Source of the DNA: Opacimonas immobilis
GTDB lineage: Bacteria; Pseudomonadota; Gammaproteobacteria; Enterobacterales; Alteromonadaceae
Direction: 5' to 3'
NCBI RefSeq assembly: GCF_048282545.1
Contig: NZ_CP182485.1
Coordinates: 744,001-808,000 of the forward strand
Length of the DNA stretch: 64,000 bases
Below are positions 63,304-64,000 of the stretch, piece after piece. A program made the translations under genes and the position numbers. Positions within the stretch are counted from its first letter, which is position 1. Each line of letters starts with the position of its first letter. A model generated the notes under the pieces. The model searched no databases. It worked only from the letters and a program-made list of their open reading frames with translations, and was not told where the DNA came from.

Positions 63304-63547
63304 TTAGTTGGTACTTTTGTTTGATTACATTGTTGAAATCGTCAATTGATACTGTATCCCCATTACTTATCTCATTTTCGGATAAAGTAACAAGCTTAAT
63401 CATTGCCAAGGCTTCATTCTTGAACTGATGTTGCGCATAGTCTTCTACAACGTATTTAGGCTTTCCATTTTGCGTAATGACTAAGGGTTCTTCTACGCAC
63501 AAATCAGCTGCATTTTGTTTAAGATAACTTATGGTTTGTATAGGCAT
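63293..63547 (-). CDS. Phd/YefM family antitoxin
   Basis: About 84 residues: MPIQTISYLKQNAADLCVEE followed by PLVITQNGKPKYVVEDY is the Phd/YefM DNA-binding region. The acidic C-terminal half should bind the toxin. The ATG at 63547 matches family starts better than the frame opening at 63559. It precedes the toxin in the same operon. The promoter overlaps direct repeats that may be its operator. Confidence 0.85.
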   Translation of the reverse strand: MPIQTISYLKQNAADLCVEEPLVITQNGKPKYVVEDYAQHQFKNEALAMIKLVTLSENEISNGDTVSIDDFNNVIKQKYQLNGN

Positions 63548-63573
63548 ATTATATTCCAATCGATAGTGGTTTA

Positions 63574-63602
63574 AATATAGACTATAAATAGACTAGTTGC
63601 AA
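63574..63602 (-). promoter_or_regulatory. promoter of the toxin-antitoxin operon with two direct repeats
   Basis: On the minus strand TTGCAA (63602-63597) and TATATT (63579-63574) are spaced by exactly 17 bp, 27 bp before the antitoxin ATG. Two exact copies of ATAGACTA (63577-63584 and 63588-63595, plus strand) lie in and beside the spacer, 11 bp apart, that is on the same face of the helix. They fit an autoregulatory operator. Confidence 0.6.
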
Positions 63603-63614
63603 TTTTCCATCAGC

Positions 63615-64000
63615 TCAGTTTTTACTTGAGCGGGCGTCTCGCCAAGCATCATACGCAAATATACCAAGCGCTGACCAGACCAAGGCAAACGTCACAATCC
63701 GGTCAAGGGTAAACGGCTCGTGATATAGGAAAACCGCCAAAACGAACATCAAAGACGGACCGATATATTGGAAGAAACCAAGGGTAGAATAACGAATACG
63801 GCGTGCTGCAGCGGTAAAACACAGGAGTGGCGCGGTTGTCACTACGCCCGCCAATATCAGCAAGGTGTTCAATTCAAATGAATTTACCGTAAAATCAATC
63901 GTTGGTGAATCAGTATTGAGCCAGAACAGCAGGGCAAAAGGCAACATCAACAAGGTTTCAATGAATAAACCGGGCATGGAATCGACCGCGATTTGTTTGC
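63615..64000 (-). CDS. rarD: EamA family transporter RarD (5' part beyond the window)
   Basis: The frame is open from the window edge; KQIAVDSMPGLFIETLLMLP continues smoothly through the first in-frame ATG (63977), so the gene begins outside. The visible 128 codons are the C-terminal half, with about five spans. FTAAARRIRYSTLGFFQYIG and SALGIFAYDA match RarD. Function is presumed permease of small metabolites; E. coli rarD is also near uvrD. Confidence 0.88.
   Translation of the reverse strand, partial: KQIAVDSMPGLFIETLLMLPFALLFWLNTDSPTIDFTVNSFELNTLLILAGVVTTAPLLCFTAAARRIRYSTLGFFQYIGPSLMFVLAVFLYHEPFTLDRIVTFALVWSALGIFAYDAWRDARSSKN

Overview
The window is a 64 kb stretch of a gammaproteobacterial chromosome. 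It is almost entirely packed with intact housekeeping genes. Gene content and order (slmA-coaBC/radC-rpmB-rpmG, kbl-tdh-glpE-glpG, hemCDXY, gmk/rpoZ-spoT-trmH-recG, mreBCD-maf-rng-yhdP-tldD, mpl-ubiX, lptM-lysA-dapF-yigB-uvrD) fit the order Alteromonadales in the broad sense (relatives of Shewanella, Alteromonas and Vibrio). A Kdo kinase (kdkA) and a YhdP-type envelope protein mark a Gram-negative with LPS. I cannot name the genus from sequence alone. No rRNA, tRNA, insertion sequence, prophage or CRISPR array was found.

Layout. 1-3.1 kb: two secreted lipoproteins (a DUF885 protein cut by the window edge and an M28 metallopeptidase) around a DUF1820 gene. 3.2-7.8 kb: slmA, coaBC, radC, the L28/L33 operon, mutM and coaD. 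7.9-12.4 kb: kdkA with a divergent family 9 glycosyltransferase for LPS core, then a membrane GGDEF-EAL protein. 12.5-17.7 kb: threonine catabolism (kbl-tdh), glpE-glpG and ubiquinone synthesis (ubiC-ubiA, with ubiK convergent). 17.8-25.7 kb: rep, nfsB, the hemCDXY operon, an esterase and cyaY. 25.8-33.1 kb: gmk, rpoZ, spoT, ridA, trmH, recG and rsmJ. 33.1-45.7 kb: pmbA, darP, tldD, a nitrilase, yhdP, rng, maf and mreDCB. 46.0-54.5 kb: ssb with an MFS exporter, uvrA, a DUF3299 protein, fbp, mpl and ubiX. 54.6-57.1 kb: a small accessory block (S1/P1 nuclease, PAP2 phosphatase, MJ1255-type glycosyltransferase). 57.2-63 kb: lptM, lysA, dapF, DUF484, yigB and uvrD. 63-64 kb: a Phd/RelE-type toxin-antitoxin pair and the end of rarD.

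The genes cover DNA repair and replication restart (mutM, radC, rep, recG, uvrA, uvrD, ssb), cell shape and division placement (mreBCD, slmA), cofactors (CoA, heme, ubiquinone), the stringent response and second messengers (spoT, GGDEF-EAL), peptidoglycan precursors (mpl, lysA, dapF) and ribosome biogenesis (rpmBG, rsmJ, darP, rng).

I found no convincing undescribed multi-gene system. The most unusual signals are small: a long bulged inverted repeat that buries the spoT GTG start and encloses a perfect TATAAT; a hairpin at the 5' end of the rpmB-rpmG leader; an intrinsic terminator inside mreBC; a decayed LytTR-type remnant between ssb and mreB; direct repeats inside the promoter of the toxin-antitoxin module; and the absence of dut, xerC and cyaA from their usual positions next to conserved neighbours.
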